A DNA stretch of 64,000 bases from Dugong dugon (taxonomy: Eukaryota > Chordata > Mammalia > Sirenia > Dugongidae): NCBI GenBank assembly GCA_030035585.1, contig CM057460.1, forward strand, positions 130,494,714 to 130,558,713, in the 5' to 3' direction. Below are positions 10,621-23,619 of this stretch, piece after piece. The position numbers and the translations under genes were made by a program. The notes beneath the pieces were generated by a model. That model did not search any database and was not told where the DNA came from. It saw only the letters and a program-made list of their open reading frames with translations. Numbering within the stretch: the stretch's first letter is position 1; the number at the start of each line of letters is the position of its first letter.

Positions 10621-11394
10621 GGAAAGTTTGAGCAGACATTTCCTATTTCTCCATCTCCCGAGTATTATAACTGAGAAGAGTAAGAGATGAGGCATTGTGA
10701 AGAAAAATTTAGCTCTGCAAATAGACTCTATTAGATTCCTGGTTTTGAAAGTGGTAGACCAAGCAAGAGGCAATTAAATAGTGATTTCACTCCTTGCAGA
10801 ATGTCATTCAGGAAAAATCAGTGGTTGAGGGTGCTGGATGGGTAGAAATGCTGTTTCTTGGGGAGAAGGTGTGTGAGCGTGGGTGGGAAGGGAGTCAGCA
10901 ATCCAGGTGCTGTTGCGGGAGCAGATGAGCTTCCCACAGCCTCGCTTTCCCCAGGGTGCACTGCAGGCCTGGTGCATTCTGGGAGTTAGCACGCCTTCTC
11001 TTTCAGGAGACAGCTGTGGGGCTATAGCCCACTGCTCCCCCAGCCACTGACCAAGATATTTGGAAGAGCAGTTGCTTAAATGTTGTTCTAAGGGTTTAAG
11101 AACCTTGAAGAAGAGTTAAGACTCAAGGGCTGTAGCATGTCCCGAGTTACTGCCTGCTGAGTGGGGAGAAAATAGCTGAGGGTATGCTGCTCTGGGAACC
11201 TGTAAGACTGTGTAAAGCCTGTGTTATTAGGCTGTGCCTTATGGTATTTATGGTTTTAAAGATGGGGACGGGAGGTGTTTGTGTTTATAGTATCATTTGT
11301 AAACTTAAATGGGAATACACCCTCAGGCTTTGCAGCGACAGACACAATTTAATTTTATAAATAACTAGGAACAGAGTTTCTTTGGAGGGGATGA
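10621..11394. other. Intron stretch, no clear feature
   Basis: No repeat or gene recognised. A 13-kb-scale look shows nothing but ordinary intron sequence here before the LTR fossil starts at 11395. Confidence 0.4.
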
Positions 11395-13811
11395 TGTCTT
11401 AGTTATCTAATGCTACTATAACAAATATCACAAGCGGGTGCCTTTAACAAACAGAAATGTATTTCCTCAGTTTGGAAGACTAGAAGTCCAAATTCAGGGC
11501 ACTGGCTCTAAGGGAAGGCTTTCTCTCTCTGTCAGCTCTAGAGGAAGGTCCTTGTCTCTTCTGAGCTTATGCTCCTGGGCAGTCTTCATGTGGCTGAGCA
11601 TCTCTCTTCCCCCATCTCTGCTTTTATCTCTTGCTTATTTAACCTCTTTTATATCACCAAAGAGATTGATTTAAGACATACTCTACACTGATCCTGTCTC
11701 ATTAACATAACAAAACCCCATTCCCAAATGAGATTATAACCCCAGATATAGGAATTAGGATTTATAACACATATTTTTGGGGGACATAAATTAATCCATA
11801 ACATTCTACTCTTTGGCCTACCCCAAAATTCATGTCCTCCCCACCTGCAAAACACATTCATCCCATCACATCATCCCAAAACTCTTAAATGAACTCCAGG
11901 TCCAAAGTCTAATCTTCTGACTCATCTAAATCAAATATGGGTGGACATTAGGCATATTCAGTCTTGGAGCAAAATTCCTCTTCATCTGTGAACCTTTGAA
12001 ATCTAGAATACAAGCTGTCTGCTTCCAAAGTACAGTAGTGGGACAGGCCCAAGTAAACATTTCCATTATAAATGGGAGAAATTGGAGGAAGAGAAGGGAT
12101 AACAGGCACCAAGCAATTCCAAAACCCAACAGAATAATTTACATTAGCTCCTAAGACTTGAAAATAATCTTCTGTTCTCTGAGACAGTCTGGGCAATGGC
12201 CCTGCCCTCCAAACTCTGGGTGTTGGCCATTCTCTCTGGATTCTGGGTGAAGGCCCCTTGGCCCTTGGCTTCAGCTCAGCCTTCTAGGCCCACTGGAATG
12301 GAACTCTGCTCCTCAGCTTTGGGCGGCCCCTACTCCTAGTCTGAGTGGTGACCCTACCCCCTTGACCCTGGCAGGCCCTGTTCTTCTGCCCCTTGGGCAT
12401 GGCAGGCTTGCCCCCTCAGCTTTGGGCAGTGGCCCCATCCCCTGGCATTAATAAAGGTAGCTCTACACTCTGGAACCAAGTTGGTGAAGATCTGACTCTT
12501 TGAAACCTAGGAGGCTGTGCTGTAGTCTTTGAAACAGAGGCAGCGCTGCTTCCCGTGCTTCTTCCAGCAGTTCTGCTGATCTCTGGGCTGCTCCAGGGAT
12601 GGTCCTTTTCTTTTCTTGGAGGACAACACATGTAGTTCCTTTGGTCTGTTTCCTGCCTATAGAATTCCAAGAGGCAGATAATGTTCTCTAGTTCTTTCTC
12701 TGTCCTCTTCAGTCTAAGCTGATGGTTTTTCCGCTGTGGTAATTGGTTAGATCCATCAGTCACAGGCTTAATCTCTTCAACAAAAGATTGTGTAGCCAAG
12801 TCCTTGGTGAGCATTCTAGGACAAGTGTCCTTAGTTTGTACAACAGAATTTTCCAAATCTTTAAGTTTTATTTTCATTTTGCACAATTCATTTTTAAGTC
12901 CATCTCTTTACTCTCGCATTTTACTCGTAGTGGCAAGGAGACAGGCGGCCCCTTTAAGACCTTGCTTAGAAATCTCCTCAGCTAGATATCTAAGTTCATC
13001 ACTTACAAGTTCTACCTTCCACCAGACATTTGATCATAATTCAGACAAGTTCTTTGCCACTGCATAAAAAGTATTGCCCTTCCTTCATTGTCCAATCACG
13101 TGTTCATCATTTTCTTTTCTAAAGCCTCACTGAAAGCACGTTTATTGTCTACATTTTTAGCAACATTCTGTTGCTGGCACCATATGTATCCTCTTAAGAC
13201 GATAGAGACTTTATAGCTCTCCTCACTTCCTTCTGAACTCTCACCAGAATTGGCCTTTGATGTCCATAATTCTAGATTGTTTCTTCAAGGCAATCTAGAT
13301 GTTTACTATTAGGTACCTTAAATCTCTTCTAGCCTTTATCCATTACTTAATTCCAAAACTGCTTCCACATTTTAGGTATCTGTTAGAGCAGCATCCTACT
13401 CTAGGTACCGAATTCTGTCTTAGTTATGTAGTGCTGCTGTAACAGAAATACCACAAGTGGGTGGCTTTAACAAACAGAAATTTATTTTCTCACAGTTTAG
13501 GAGGCTGGAAGTCCAAATTTAGGGCACCAGCTCTAGGGGAAGGCTTTCTCTCTCTGTCGACTCTGGAGGAAAGTCCTTGTCTCTTCTGAGCTTGTGCTCC
13601 TGGGTGATCTTCATGTGGGCTGGCATCTCACTTTCCCCATCTCTGCTTGCTTCTTTAATCTCTTGTAAGAGATTGTCTCAAAATACACCCTGCACTAATC
13701 CTGCCTCATTAACATAACAGAAAATTCATTCCCAAATGGGATTAGAACCACAGACATAGAAGTTGGGATTTATAACACATATTTTTGGGGGACACAATTC
13801 AATCCATAACA
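11395..13811 (-). mobile_element. ERVL-MaLR-like LTR element (fossil) with both LTRs
   Basis: Two LTRs in direct orientation, 11395-11803 and 13416-13811, both running TGTCTTAGTTAT to TCCATAACA, flank a 1.6-kb internal part. Read on the minus strand the LTR starts TGTTATGGATT, and the internal part next to the left LTR resembles MST/THE1-type internal sequence. Flanks GATGA and GTTGA are a likely 5-bp target duplication. The LTRs differ at roughly one base in eight to ten by eye, so the insertion is tens of millions of years old. The internal part is too short for a full set of retroviral genes, as in other MaLRs. Broken, with many breaks; no intact gene. Confidence 0.75.
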
Positions 13812-14109
13812 GTTGAAGGAAAGCAGCTACTAAGCAGGAAGCCCTAAATGACCATGACACCATTAAGGCTCCTGAAGCCTTGAGACCTCATTTGCCCAAG
13901 TCAGGTTTGAGTGTCAGGAAGAGAATAAGCAATTCATTAACTTTCCTTCCAGTTTGACATGCCATCTATGCTTCATGCCAGCTCACTTGGCCCAGGTATA
14001 TGTTTTCACCAGGGCTAGGCTGAGGGGCAGCCATTCTAGAACGGACACCAGGAGTGTCCCCAGAAGGGACTGTGTGGGGGACAGACAAGGCAGTGGGAGT
14101 CAGGAGACC

Positions 14110-14215
14110 AGTTATCCTCCCAGCTTTGCTCCTGGTTATGTGTGCAACCTTTGATAGCTACTTTATCTCTCTTAACCTCAGTTTCCTCATTTGAAAAATG
14201 GAGGACTTGATATTA
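14110..14215 (+). repeat. MIR SINE relic
   Basis: Sense MIR core: AACCTCAGTTTCCTCATTTG then AAAAATGGAGG, preceded by TTTGCTCCTGGTTATGTG, the region of the conserved Leu/Tyr-like mid-section. Confidence 0.55.
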
Positions 14216-14452
14216 GACTAAAGCATGCCCAAGATACCTTCTAAGAGGAAAACACAATTACTGTAAGGAATTTGAAGGTTTTGAGCTGGAAGAGTGTGGA
14301 TACAATGTAGTGTTTTATGAGGACCAATCTGACAGCCATAGGGTGGTTTGGAGGACAAGACTGAGCATACAAAGGATGGTGTGCAGATATCCAGTCATAA
14401 GGGGAGAGTTGATCCCCCTATGTGATCTCTGAGGGAAAGACCGTAGAGAGAG

Positions 14453-14985
14453 TGTTGCCCGATTAGGATCCGTGCCCTGGAGCAGTTGAGCCAATGAAAT
14501 GTACTCAAAGTCAGAAAAAGAGAGAAAGTTTATTGGGAGGTGGCACCAACAGGGAATCTGGCAGCAACCCAGACTCCTTATGGAGTCTCGACAGGCAATT
14601 TTACATTAGAGCTTATATATGATTTTTAAATACCTTAGAAATGTCTCTTAGGCACGTAGCCCACAGATGGCACTGCCAGATGAATTATTCATTACCAGAT
14701 AATTACAAGAGACTCTAGCAGGCTGAAGAGATACATGCAGGACATGGCTTTATCAGGCTAAAGATTTACACATCGGACATCTGGGCACTAATCTCCATGT
14801 GGGGGGTCGTAAATCACAGGTGGCCAGACAGAGCAAAACAAATTCGTTAACAAAGGTATGCAGAAAGGAGAAGACAGGCAGAAAAAAGCTTATAGGTTCA
14901 TCATGGCAGAAAAAAACTTACAGGTTCATCATGGCATTAGTTATGTCAGGCTCTTAATTGCCCATTTTGAAAAGGAGAAAACATG
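14453..14985 (-). mobile_element. Probable solo LTR (fossil)
   Basis: Begins TGTTGCCCGATT. On the minus strand there is a polyadenylation-like motif AATAAACTTTCTC about 80 bp from that edge, typical of an LTR. No second copy of this LTR and no internal part is seen. The family is not identified and the right boundary is uncertain. A short internal duplication (GGTTCATCATGGCA, seen twice at about 14895 and 14922) is present. Confidence 0.5.
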
Positions 14986-14989
14986 CTGT

Positions 14990-16690
14990 GGAGTATTAGG
15001 GTCACAAGAGGAGAGGACTAGGTTGTGGATTTAGCCTCTGAGAACATCCAGAGGGAAAGAGGTAGATGCAGCCAGTCAAGGAAACTGAACCGAAGTAACT
15101 CAGGATGTAGGAGGAAAACAAGGAGAGAACAGGATTTTAAGGAATCAGGAGTATGAAAACCCCACAGCGGGAGGTGGTTTGCCACCTCTAAAGAGAGGTG
15201 CTGAAAAGACTGCTTTGCCCTCTTCTCTTTGGGCCTCAGCTAAAGCCAGGAGCCTGGGTTTAAAGGGCTCATCTGCTACGGGGTGGAAACACATCACAGG
15301 TATTCAGTCAGTATTTGGTGGGCATCTGAGGGAATGAGAGAAGGCATATGGGGGCCCAGGAGGACTGCCCCAGGAACTGGCTCAATTTGCCAGAAGATTC
15401 CTTTCCTGATCTCCACCCCCATCACCTCTAGCTGCTGTTTGGAATAATACGCCTAGAGGCCTCTCCCTGGGGCATCCTACAAAATAACCACTGTCCATGG
15501 GGGGGTGGGGGCTGGGCGGTCTGGGTGGCAAGTGAGTATAGGTGGAAAATTTAACCCACCTCTTCAGCTGGGGAAAAGCTTTGGCCACCCTGAGCATTGG
15601 AGAATTTTTCTCTCCCTTTCTCCTTCACTTGCCTCCCCTGTCTTTTCTTTCTGTGACATGAGTATATGTTTTGGAAGTCATTGCGGCTTCTGCCAAGGGT
15701 ACCCTAGACCTGGCACATAATCTAGAGCTCTTACGGCTTTAGTCTTATACATATTAAGTAGGATTTGGGCCACACTAGTGAGCTGAACCATTCTGAGAAA
15801 TTTTAATTTCTCCTCAGGTGGTAAAGCAGTTGTCACACTAGCGAAAATGTGCAGGATGGCTTGTCCCATGTGAGAACCAATGAGGTAATGTTTGTTTGAA
15901 GCTCAATGCCCAGACTGCTTCCCTCAGGAGTACTGCATAAATTGGATTTACAGTCGTGCCCAGAGACAGAACCCTGCCTGTGATAGTCACCCAATGGAGA
16001 AGTCATCTTTTCGTGTTAGTAAAAAGCAGGGAAAGGTGGGCTTGGCCCAAGGAACTTTTTCATTCTCTAAAGTTATTTGATAAAAGTAGAATAGTAGCAC
16101 ACTGACTACATTCTCTTTATTGTAAAGCAACTAAAAAATCATTTTCACCTTTCGAGAGTTAAAATTAGGATTGAGTAAGTCAGTTATAAAATAGCTAGAA
16201 TGAAAAGGCACATTTGTAATTCACCCCTCCCCAACAGAACAGTTCTAAACATTGGATTCAAGTTTTTCTGAGAAAAGAGATAATTAAAGAAGGAGTTTCT
16301 CAGGAGATTTTTCAAGGAGGTAGAGTTTAGGGGCAAGAGTACCTATTGAAAAGAAGGGGAAAGAACTGAGTTTGAGGGAGGGGTCATTTGGCAGATTTCA
16401 AGGGAACAATGAGGAAGAAATAGTGGATGGGAGGGTTGAGGAGTGGGAGGAGGTGGGGAACCAGGTGGGATCCAGGCCTGAGGCAGGGCCTTCAAGGGAA
16501 GAAGTAAGAATGTGTAGAGAGAGGAAGGGAGGAGTGAGGAAATACCTCTAAAATGAAATAACTAAATGAATAATTTGCGCAAAACTAGGGAAGTGAGCTG
16601 AAGTATAAGTAGGCAAGAAACCATGTGACTGGAGTAGGAAGTTCTGACAGTTAATTTTGATTTTGCAATTAACAGGAAGTATGACAGATG
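14990..16690. other. Intron stretch, no clear feature
   Basis: Purine-rich between about 16260 and 16560. No repeat family or gene recognised. Short frames on either strand have no domain signature. Confidence 0.4.
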
Positions 16691-16694
16691 CAGA

Positions 16695-16894
16695 GTCCCT
16701 GGGTAATGTAAAGGGTTAACAGGCTCAGCTGCTAAACAAAAGGAGGTTCCAGTCCACCAAGAGGCACCTCGGAAGAAAGGCCTGGCAATCTACATGTGAA
16801 AAATCAGCGATTGAAAACCCTATGGAGCACAGTTCTCCGACACACATGGGGTCACCATGAGTCTCAGATCAACTCAGTGGACAGTTGGTTTTTA
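16695..16894 (+). mobile_element. AfroSINE, GTCCCTGGGT-type subfamily
   Basis: Starts GTCCCTGGGTAATGTAAAG and has the body CGGAAGAAAGGCCTGGCAATC, CCCTATGGAGCACAGTTCT and CACATGGGGTCACCATGAGT. This subfamily differs from the GGAGCCC type in its head and middle. Other members here are at 24.75, 25.85, 29.9, 47.4 and 54.7 kb. Confidence 0.8.
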
Positions 16895-19115
16895 TGAAGG
16901 GCACCGGTCTCGAAAGTACTGTACAGACTTGGAGCCAATACAGTGGTGGCGTTTGGAGGACTCAGAAGCACTTTAGTTCTTCTCAAGCAGGATTAATGCA
17001 GGGACCCATAAACAAGGCTATGCCACTGAGGAATGCTACTGCTTTTCTAACTGCAAAGGAGGGCTGTCAGAGCGAGGGCTGTGTTGCGTTGGCTTGTGTT
17101 TCCACTAACTTTCTTACTGGGTTATAAAAATGATTTCCTCAAAGAATTTGAAAGCAGCAGATGATGAATTAGAAAGTTGTCAGTGTATTATGCAATCCAT
17201 TTTCTGGAAGGCCATTAAAATTTTGGTTAGAGGCTAAAGGAGTAGAGAGCCCTTCCTCCCTCCCAGTGACACTGTACCTAACTTCTGGGAGTTTCACTCA
17301 TTAACCAGCCTGATAGTAAGCAGGCTCACTGAAGAATTTCAGGAAGAGGGTTTTTATGGATAGAACTGGTTTAAATTATTTGGCTAACTTGACCATAGCT
17401 CTGATTTGATGATGAGATCGATAACCCTAAGAAGTACTGGAGGATTTCTTGACATCCATGTCTTTGCCATCAATGCCTGCATGCTTTGGGATTGCCCCCT
17501 CTGTGCAACAACTGGTTAAGGGCAGAGAGTAGGGGAGGTATTCATTGCGTTTCTCAGCAGTGGACCTTTAGCTGGCTTGTTTCAACATGTGTAAGGGTTA
17601 ATAAGGTAAATTTTTAATTGCTATTGGGAGAGGCAGCCTAGCTGAAGCCTGCCACAGCCCTCAGGGTTGCTGGGTAAGGGGTCATATTTGCAATCCTTGT
17701 TTTCCTTTTTTTCCCAAAGACTAGTTCTTATGTAAGATTATGGTGAATAGACCAGTTGATAAAGTTTGCATTCCTTTAAAACGTAATTGGACCGAAATAA
17801 AAGAAAGAAGGAATAAATTGATTTTGTTGTTTGGTTCATTGAGTTCCCTGAGTCCTCAGGCATTTTTGGAAATGAAGGGGAAGATATGGAATGCCAACTG
17901 GACTATTTAATTGTAGAGGGTGGGAGTTGAGGGGAAACTTACATTTGGTAATGGTGCTAGGACATCACAAAAACTACCAATAAATAGACTGTTAGGGTGA
18001 TGCTGCTTGTTGCTTTCTGTCTCTCTCTCTCTCTCTCCCTTTTTTTTTTTATCCTAATGCTGTTGAAATCATCAACCCTGTTTTCATTGTATATCTTTAA
18101 AGCTTCTGTTAGTAAGATTTTTTTTTTTTTTTTTTAATATTTGATGCTGTTTTTTCTGTTGCATGAATGACTCAATTGACTAAATGTAGGCAGCCACTAA
18201 ACTTGGCAGTTTGTTGCCATCAGCATGCCGCTGGACAGGAAGCATTCAGTATAGATATGACTAACCAGTTTCCAGGCTTAAAAATAAAGTGGGGGATTTC
18301 TGGGCAGAATAGATCTTCGTCGTTCACTTCAACATGCCTGATTAAGTGTCAGAGTTCAAAGCCAGCCTCTTTGCTTTCTCATTTTTTCCAAGCAATCACT
18401 TCACCTGACATTTTCTATTATACAGATTGAAACTCATTTTCTGTTTTTTGGTTTTTTTTTTTTTTTTAATGAAATAAGAAGTTATTTGAACAGTCATGAG
18501 AATTGCTAGAGTCAATATTATCCCCTTGTCTCACCTCTTACATTTAGCTCCTTTAAATTCATCACCACCCTGAAGTGAGTAATAGTGAAATAATCTTCAC
18601 CTTCTATGAAGCAGCTTAAGCTAGAAAGTAGTGAGAATGTGTGAAAGTCTTTCTATCCCTTTTTTCTTGCATCTATTCTAAGCAACTTTTTTTTTTGGTC
18701 TTAGGTATTTAGAAGTCTTGACACCACGTTGTGTGGAAATGCTAAATTAAACACAGCATTTATTAGATGAGAAGAGTGTGTAACACACACAAAAGGTGTT
18801 TAGCTTTCTCTGTCCTTGCACTCTGTGTAGGTGTCTGTCCCTGAGCTTATATTTGTTTTTCAAATAAGAAATGTGCCAGGGAATGATGATTTAAAATACA
18901 AAATGTATGCAAATATTTTTGGTTAGGGTAAAGTCAGTAATGATTTTGGGTAACATCTTTAGGGACCCAACTAAATTTCATTTGCCATAAATTTATAAAA
19001 TTTATAAATTTTATAATTTCTGTACTTGGCAGAAAGTGGCTGAGGCTCTGAAATGCCCTTGTCATTGTCTCCTCCTCCCTTTTCATGATGAGGTAGAGCA
19101 AAGTGGCTCCTACTG
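16895..19115. other. Intron stretch with simple tracts only
   Basis: No named transposon in about 2.2 kb. Simple tracts: a CT run followed by a T run at about 18017-18050, T runs at 18118-18136 and 18454-18468. A frame of 80 residues at 16885 and one of 87 at 18167 are treated as chance. Confidence 0.4.
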
Positions 19116-19126
19116 TGCTTCAGATT

Positions 19127-19282
19127 GTTGTTAGGTGCCATCGAGGCAGTTCTTACTCATAGCAGCCCCATAGGACAGAGTAGAACTGCCCCATAGGGTT
19201 TCCAAGGAGCGGCTGGTGGATTTGAACTGCCAACCTTGTGGTTAGCAGCCGAGCTCTTAACCACTACACCACCAGCGCTCCA
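19127..19282 (-). mobile_element. AfroSINE, short form
   Basis: Antisense copy ending AACCACTACACCACCAGCGC. A perfect 11-bp target duplication, TGCTTCAGATT, flanks it at 19116-19126 and 19283-19293. The clean duplication and the few differences from the consensus point to a fairly young insertion. Confidence 0.9.
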
Positions 19283-19293
19283 TGCTTCAGATT

Positions 19294-21900
19294 AGGGCAT
19301 GGTAAAAATCTGGCCTTTTGAGAATATAGGGATCTTGTGCTCCAAATTCCCTGTACCTGCTCTAGTATCACACTTTCAGGGGAAAAAGGGGAAACTGTTT
19401 ACATAAGCCAACCTTTCATTGAATAAAATAATTCCCTGCTCTATAATGTTAATTTCCCCTAGTTTTGCAATGATCAAGACCGTTTGGACGCTGAAAGTGG
19501 CTGGTGAGACTCTTCTATTTTTATAATGGGCACATTGTTAGCAAACAGTAAATGTTTGATAACTGATGGAGTATAAGGAGAAACCAATGGTCCAGAAGGG
19601 TAAAGTATTTTGCAGAATTAAAACCTCTGTGGTTTTCATGAGATTCATGGATCATCCAAACATTGATACTTATTAAGCTTCTGGCCTTGCTGTCTGGTTT
19701 TTAGGTGAGTAAGTAGTTGTACTATCCATGGTGCCTGCAATCAGCTAAAACCACACTGAATATTCATGATATATTGTTCATATGGGGCAGCATTTGGGAA
19801 GGCCTGGTAGGATCTTTTTGCCGGTTCCCTTTGGGACACTGTGTATGTATGATATTCAGTCCTCCTAGCCTCTGTTTTGAATCAGGACAGCCAGCCTGCT
19901 TGGAGCAGACAGACCCCTGGGAAAGTCTTAAATCAGCCCAGGTCTGTCTTGGCTGATGGACATCTGTGATAGGGATAACTTCCTACTCTGTTGAAATGTG
20001 GAAACTGAAGTGAGTTGTCCTTCACATTTGAGTGAGACGTGTTTTATTGTTGAAAACCTTCTGATATATCTGGTGGCAGCAATGGAAAAGGGAGTGTTCT
20101 AGAGATCCTTGCGTTTGAAATGCCTGTTTTTTTTTTTGCTTTTTTTTTTTTAAACTAGTTTTTTGTTTGTTTTGCCACAAAAGCGTCTCTTCATTTCGGT
20201 TCATTGGAATTGTACATTTGTGGAGTTCTTCCTGGGTTCCAACCACTGGGGTGTCAATCAGCCTAGGGAAGCTTATTGCTACTTAAGTCTATTTAAGCAA
20301 TTTTTAGGAGAAAAATTGGAGAAGAGGAAGGTGTTACTTGATTGGGGGACAGAGTAACGGTGGGTGAATCCAGACACAAAGCTCTTTGGGCTGAATGAAG
20401 GATGCCTTTGAACACTGTTTAATGCTCTTAAAACAACTAAAAATCCAGCTTTCATTTGTTAGTTTATACCTAGAAGATGACAAATGGACTTTATCAGACT
20501 AACTCTGACAGCAAATTAAAGCATCAGCCTTCCTTAATCACGTACATACATGCCCTGAAGTTTTATCAAATAATGGTTGATAAAGACAGGCTGTTGGTCA
20601 GAATGGCCTGAATTGTGCCTGGAAAGAAAATCTTGCCTCTAGGACCAGAAGAACCCAAGACAGTGGCCCTTCCTATGCTTTAGTACAGAGGCAAAAGAAT
20701 AGCTGTTACTTAGAGGCCTCTATTGACCCAACACCAGCCTCAGTTACTCCTAAAGACTTAAAAATATATAAACATGTTTCAGATTCTTTACCCTCCATAA
20801 GAATTCAGTAAGCCACAAGTCGGCTCAAGAGAAGATGACTCAATCCCTGGCCCCTGGATGCTTTTTTAGATGCCATTAAAACCTTGGAGAACCAGGAGAT
20901 TAACATAACCTACATTTGGAATCTAGAATCTTTATCTAAGCATTCTGTAGCTTCCTTTCTTGCCTCTATTTTATGACAACACCAACTTAATGAAATAAAT
21001 ATAGTCTCCTCATCAAAGCTACAAACTTGGTATTCAAGAATTAAATTCCCTTTGATGTTAGGTAGAGTCCCTAAAAATTTGTTTAAACATGGTTTCTAAA
21101 TTTTGGTAGAGACGGTATGGTATATGGCTTTATTTTATTCTGTAGGACGTAGAGAAAAAAAGATTTTACTTTGATTCATCAACAGGGAAAATGTGGCAGA
21201 ATGCATTTTGGATATTTGCTGTAGAATGTTTCCTCTGTTGGAATGTAGGTGGAGTTCTGGCATTTGTGTATTTGTATGTTTAAGGGAAATAAAGGCAAAG
21301 AGAAGCACTTGTCCTTTGCCTATATAAAGACTAACTGTACAGATGACAGCTTAAAAATACTGTCTGAGACCACATTTCATGTCCAGCGGTAGCATCTGTT
21401 TCTTTCATTCGAAGATCAACAAATGGCGTTAAAGATGGATGCTGAAAACATGAGAGAAAAAGCCCTTCTTTTTGGCAAATCCATGAACTCAGTTCACTGT
21501 CCTTTCCAAAGCAGGGGTGAACTGAATAGCATAAATTGAAAAATAAACAGCAGACTAGTTTAAAGTGGAAACTGTTCAGTTGGGGTAGATTAATTTTCAG
21601 ATTTAGGAAATCATTCAAGTCATACATTCAGAAGACTGCTTTCATTTTTCTCTCTACGATGTATTTTTTATAATATACATTTTCTCACATTTTGGAGATA
21701 AATTCAATATTATTTTCCTCAGATATTTTCTGCTTTTCACAGCAGTGAGACTATTAGAAATCTATCAAGAGCACCATTTCAGTAAAGTAGTTTGTCTTTC
21801 TCCATAGAAACAATGTTTTAATTAAAAGTTCTCTTTTTTATCAAGAACTTAATATCAAATAGCTGCTAGATATGATCAACAAAGAACACAGAGAGGACCT
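19294..21900. other. Intron stretch, mostly unassigned
   Basis: T runs at 20128-20151. About 20.5-21.1 kb has a more even composition than its surroundings and no clear repeat identity (see findings). Otherwise nothing recognised. Confidence 0.35.
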
Positions 21901-21959
21901 TAAATCTTGATAATCATTTGAGTTGGTAAAATAACATTGCTAGTCTTGTGGACATAAAT

Positions 21960-22095
<136 letters not shown>

Positions 22096-22533
22096 CAGAT
22101 CCTGTATGGCTTCCAGTCTCTTGGAAAATTAACCCAGATGCCATAAAAATACAAGTTGGCTGTTATAAATTGTATCCTAATATGTTTTTAAATGTTATGT
22201 GTTAGTTAACAAAGAGTTTTGCTTATTTAGGAAGATCTATGTCCTACGCCTCTCTACAAAGTTGACCCTGATAGTGTGAATTGATTCTTCTTGGGCATGC
22301 ATGACACCTGGTCCCCTCCAGAAATACTTATCTTGAAACTGTACTCCTCCTTCTCAGCCTGTTAAATGTATTTACTTCCCTTTAAAACAAAAACCACCAT
22401 AAATAGGATTGCAGTTACTTAACATACCAAGAATGACTTCTCAATGGTAGTTATATTCAGTGCTTTTATAATACCCCAGAATAGAGCAAAGGGATTTATC
22501 CTTTTATCTTTCACCATATTGGGCACATCATCT

Positions 22534-22551
22534 ACCAAGACACGTCTTGGT
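22534..22551. repeat. Short near-perfect palindrome
   Basis: ACCAAGAC and GTCTTGGT arms of 8 bp separated by 2 bp. A second pair of 10-bp inverted repeats, CTTCTCAATG at 22437-22446 and CATTGAGAAG at 22553-22562, encloses it. Meaning unknown; possibly a relic of a DNA transposon. Confidence 0.55.
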
Positions 22552-22759
22552 GCATTGAGAAGCTGGTTTGGAATTTTTAAAAATCACTGCAAAACTCTCC
22601 TCAGCAGGGGTATAAAGACAGATGTACTACAGGAATCTAACAAGGTGTATGTAGATTATTTTAGTTCAGAGTCTACAATAAAGTATCTAATTGGTCTCAA
22701 AAATTTTACAAAACAGTCTTCTGAGTATTTGGGGTAACATCTGCCCAGTAAGTATCTCT

Positions 22760-23060
22760 TCCACTGTGGAGAAGGTACATACAATGGTTCGTAATAACGA
22801 ACAGGTACTACTTTGCGATGCATATCAAAACATTATTATTATTATTACTGTATTATGTTAAAGATGTATATCTGGAAGTGTTTCTTTAATGTGTTTTTTT
22901 ATGCACAGAAAGGTACACTATATACTATATACTAAGATAAACATTTAATTAACTGACATTAGATACAAACTGTACCTAACTGGTCCAATTTAATGTACAA
23001 ATTCTACTTAAAGACAGATCTAGGAACAGAACTCGTTCGTAATCCAGGGACTGCCTGTAT
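22760..23060. repeat. Possible decayed Tigger/mariner-type DNA transposon
   Basis: The right edge, read on the minus strand, gives CAGGCAGTCCCTGGATTACG and then AACGAGTTCTGTTCC. This is reminiscent of Tigger-like terminal sequences. The left part has GGTTCGTAATAACGAACAGG. The terminal repeats are not well preserved, so the class is only a suggestion. Confidence 0.35.
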
Positions 23061-23108
23061 TCAGAAGGATACAGGTTTAGGATATTGCTCAGCTAGATTC
23101 ACGATAAA

Positions 23109-23333
23109 GACAGTGGTGATTCAGTGGTAGAATTTGTGCCTTCCGTGTGGGAGATGGGGTTTGATTCCTGACAGACTAGAAAGAAAGGCCTGTCCGTCTA
23201 CTTGGAAAATCAGCCAGTGAAAACTCTATGGATCACAACAGTCTAATCTGGTCATGGGAATGGTGCAGAATGGGGCAGCATTGTGCATGTGGTTGCCATG
23301 AGTTGGGGGCCAATTCTGTGGCAGCTAACAACA
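23109..23333 (+). mobile_element. tRNA-Gly-headed SINE with RTE-type tail
   Basis: The head GTGGTGATTCAGTGGTAGAA, then GGGTTTGATTCCTGAC, matches the A and B boxes of tRNA-Gly (TGGTTCAGTGG; GGTTCGATTCC). The body carries AGAAAGGCCTG, and the tail reads GGTTGCCATGAGTTGGGGGC ending CTAACAACA, as in RTE. It is not a tRNA gene: the stem pairing is lost and the body runs on for 150 bp. Confidence 0.75.
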
Positions 23334-23619
23334 GATACAGGATAGCTTTTCAGGTGAAGAGAGAGATTTCAGCAAAGATCCTAGGGTAGAAAGATTCAGA
23401 AGGGTTTGATGGCCCTGGTCATTTAAATCAGGTAAGGAAATTACCAAATACAGGAATGGCCAAGTGGTAAATTGGAGAGGATCTGCCCCAGGCTCTCCAG
23501 TGTTGCCAGAGGTCAAATTTTTCCTGAGAACCCAGTAATTTCAATTTTTATGTGAAAGCTCCGAATTTTATATGTTTTCTACTAATCAGCAAAAAATTTT
23601 AAACACTGTGGAGGCCCAT

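Noticed and set aside
12416-12886. 156-residue antisense frame as a gene
   Set aside because: It lies within the MaLR-like fossil and is chance or relic sequence, not a host gene.
23109-23180. Functional tRNA-Gly gene
   Set aside because: A and B boxes are recognisable but the cloverleaf pairing is lost and the sequence continues into a SINE body and RTE tail.
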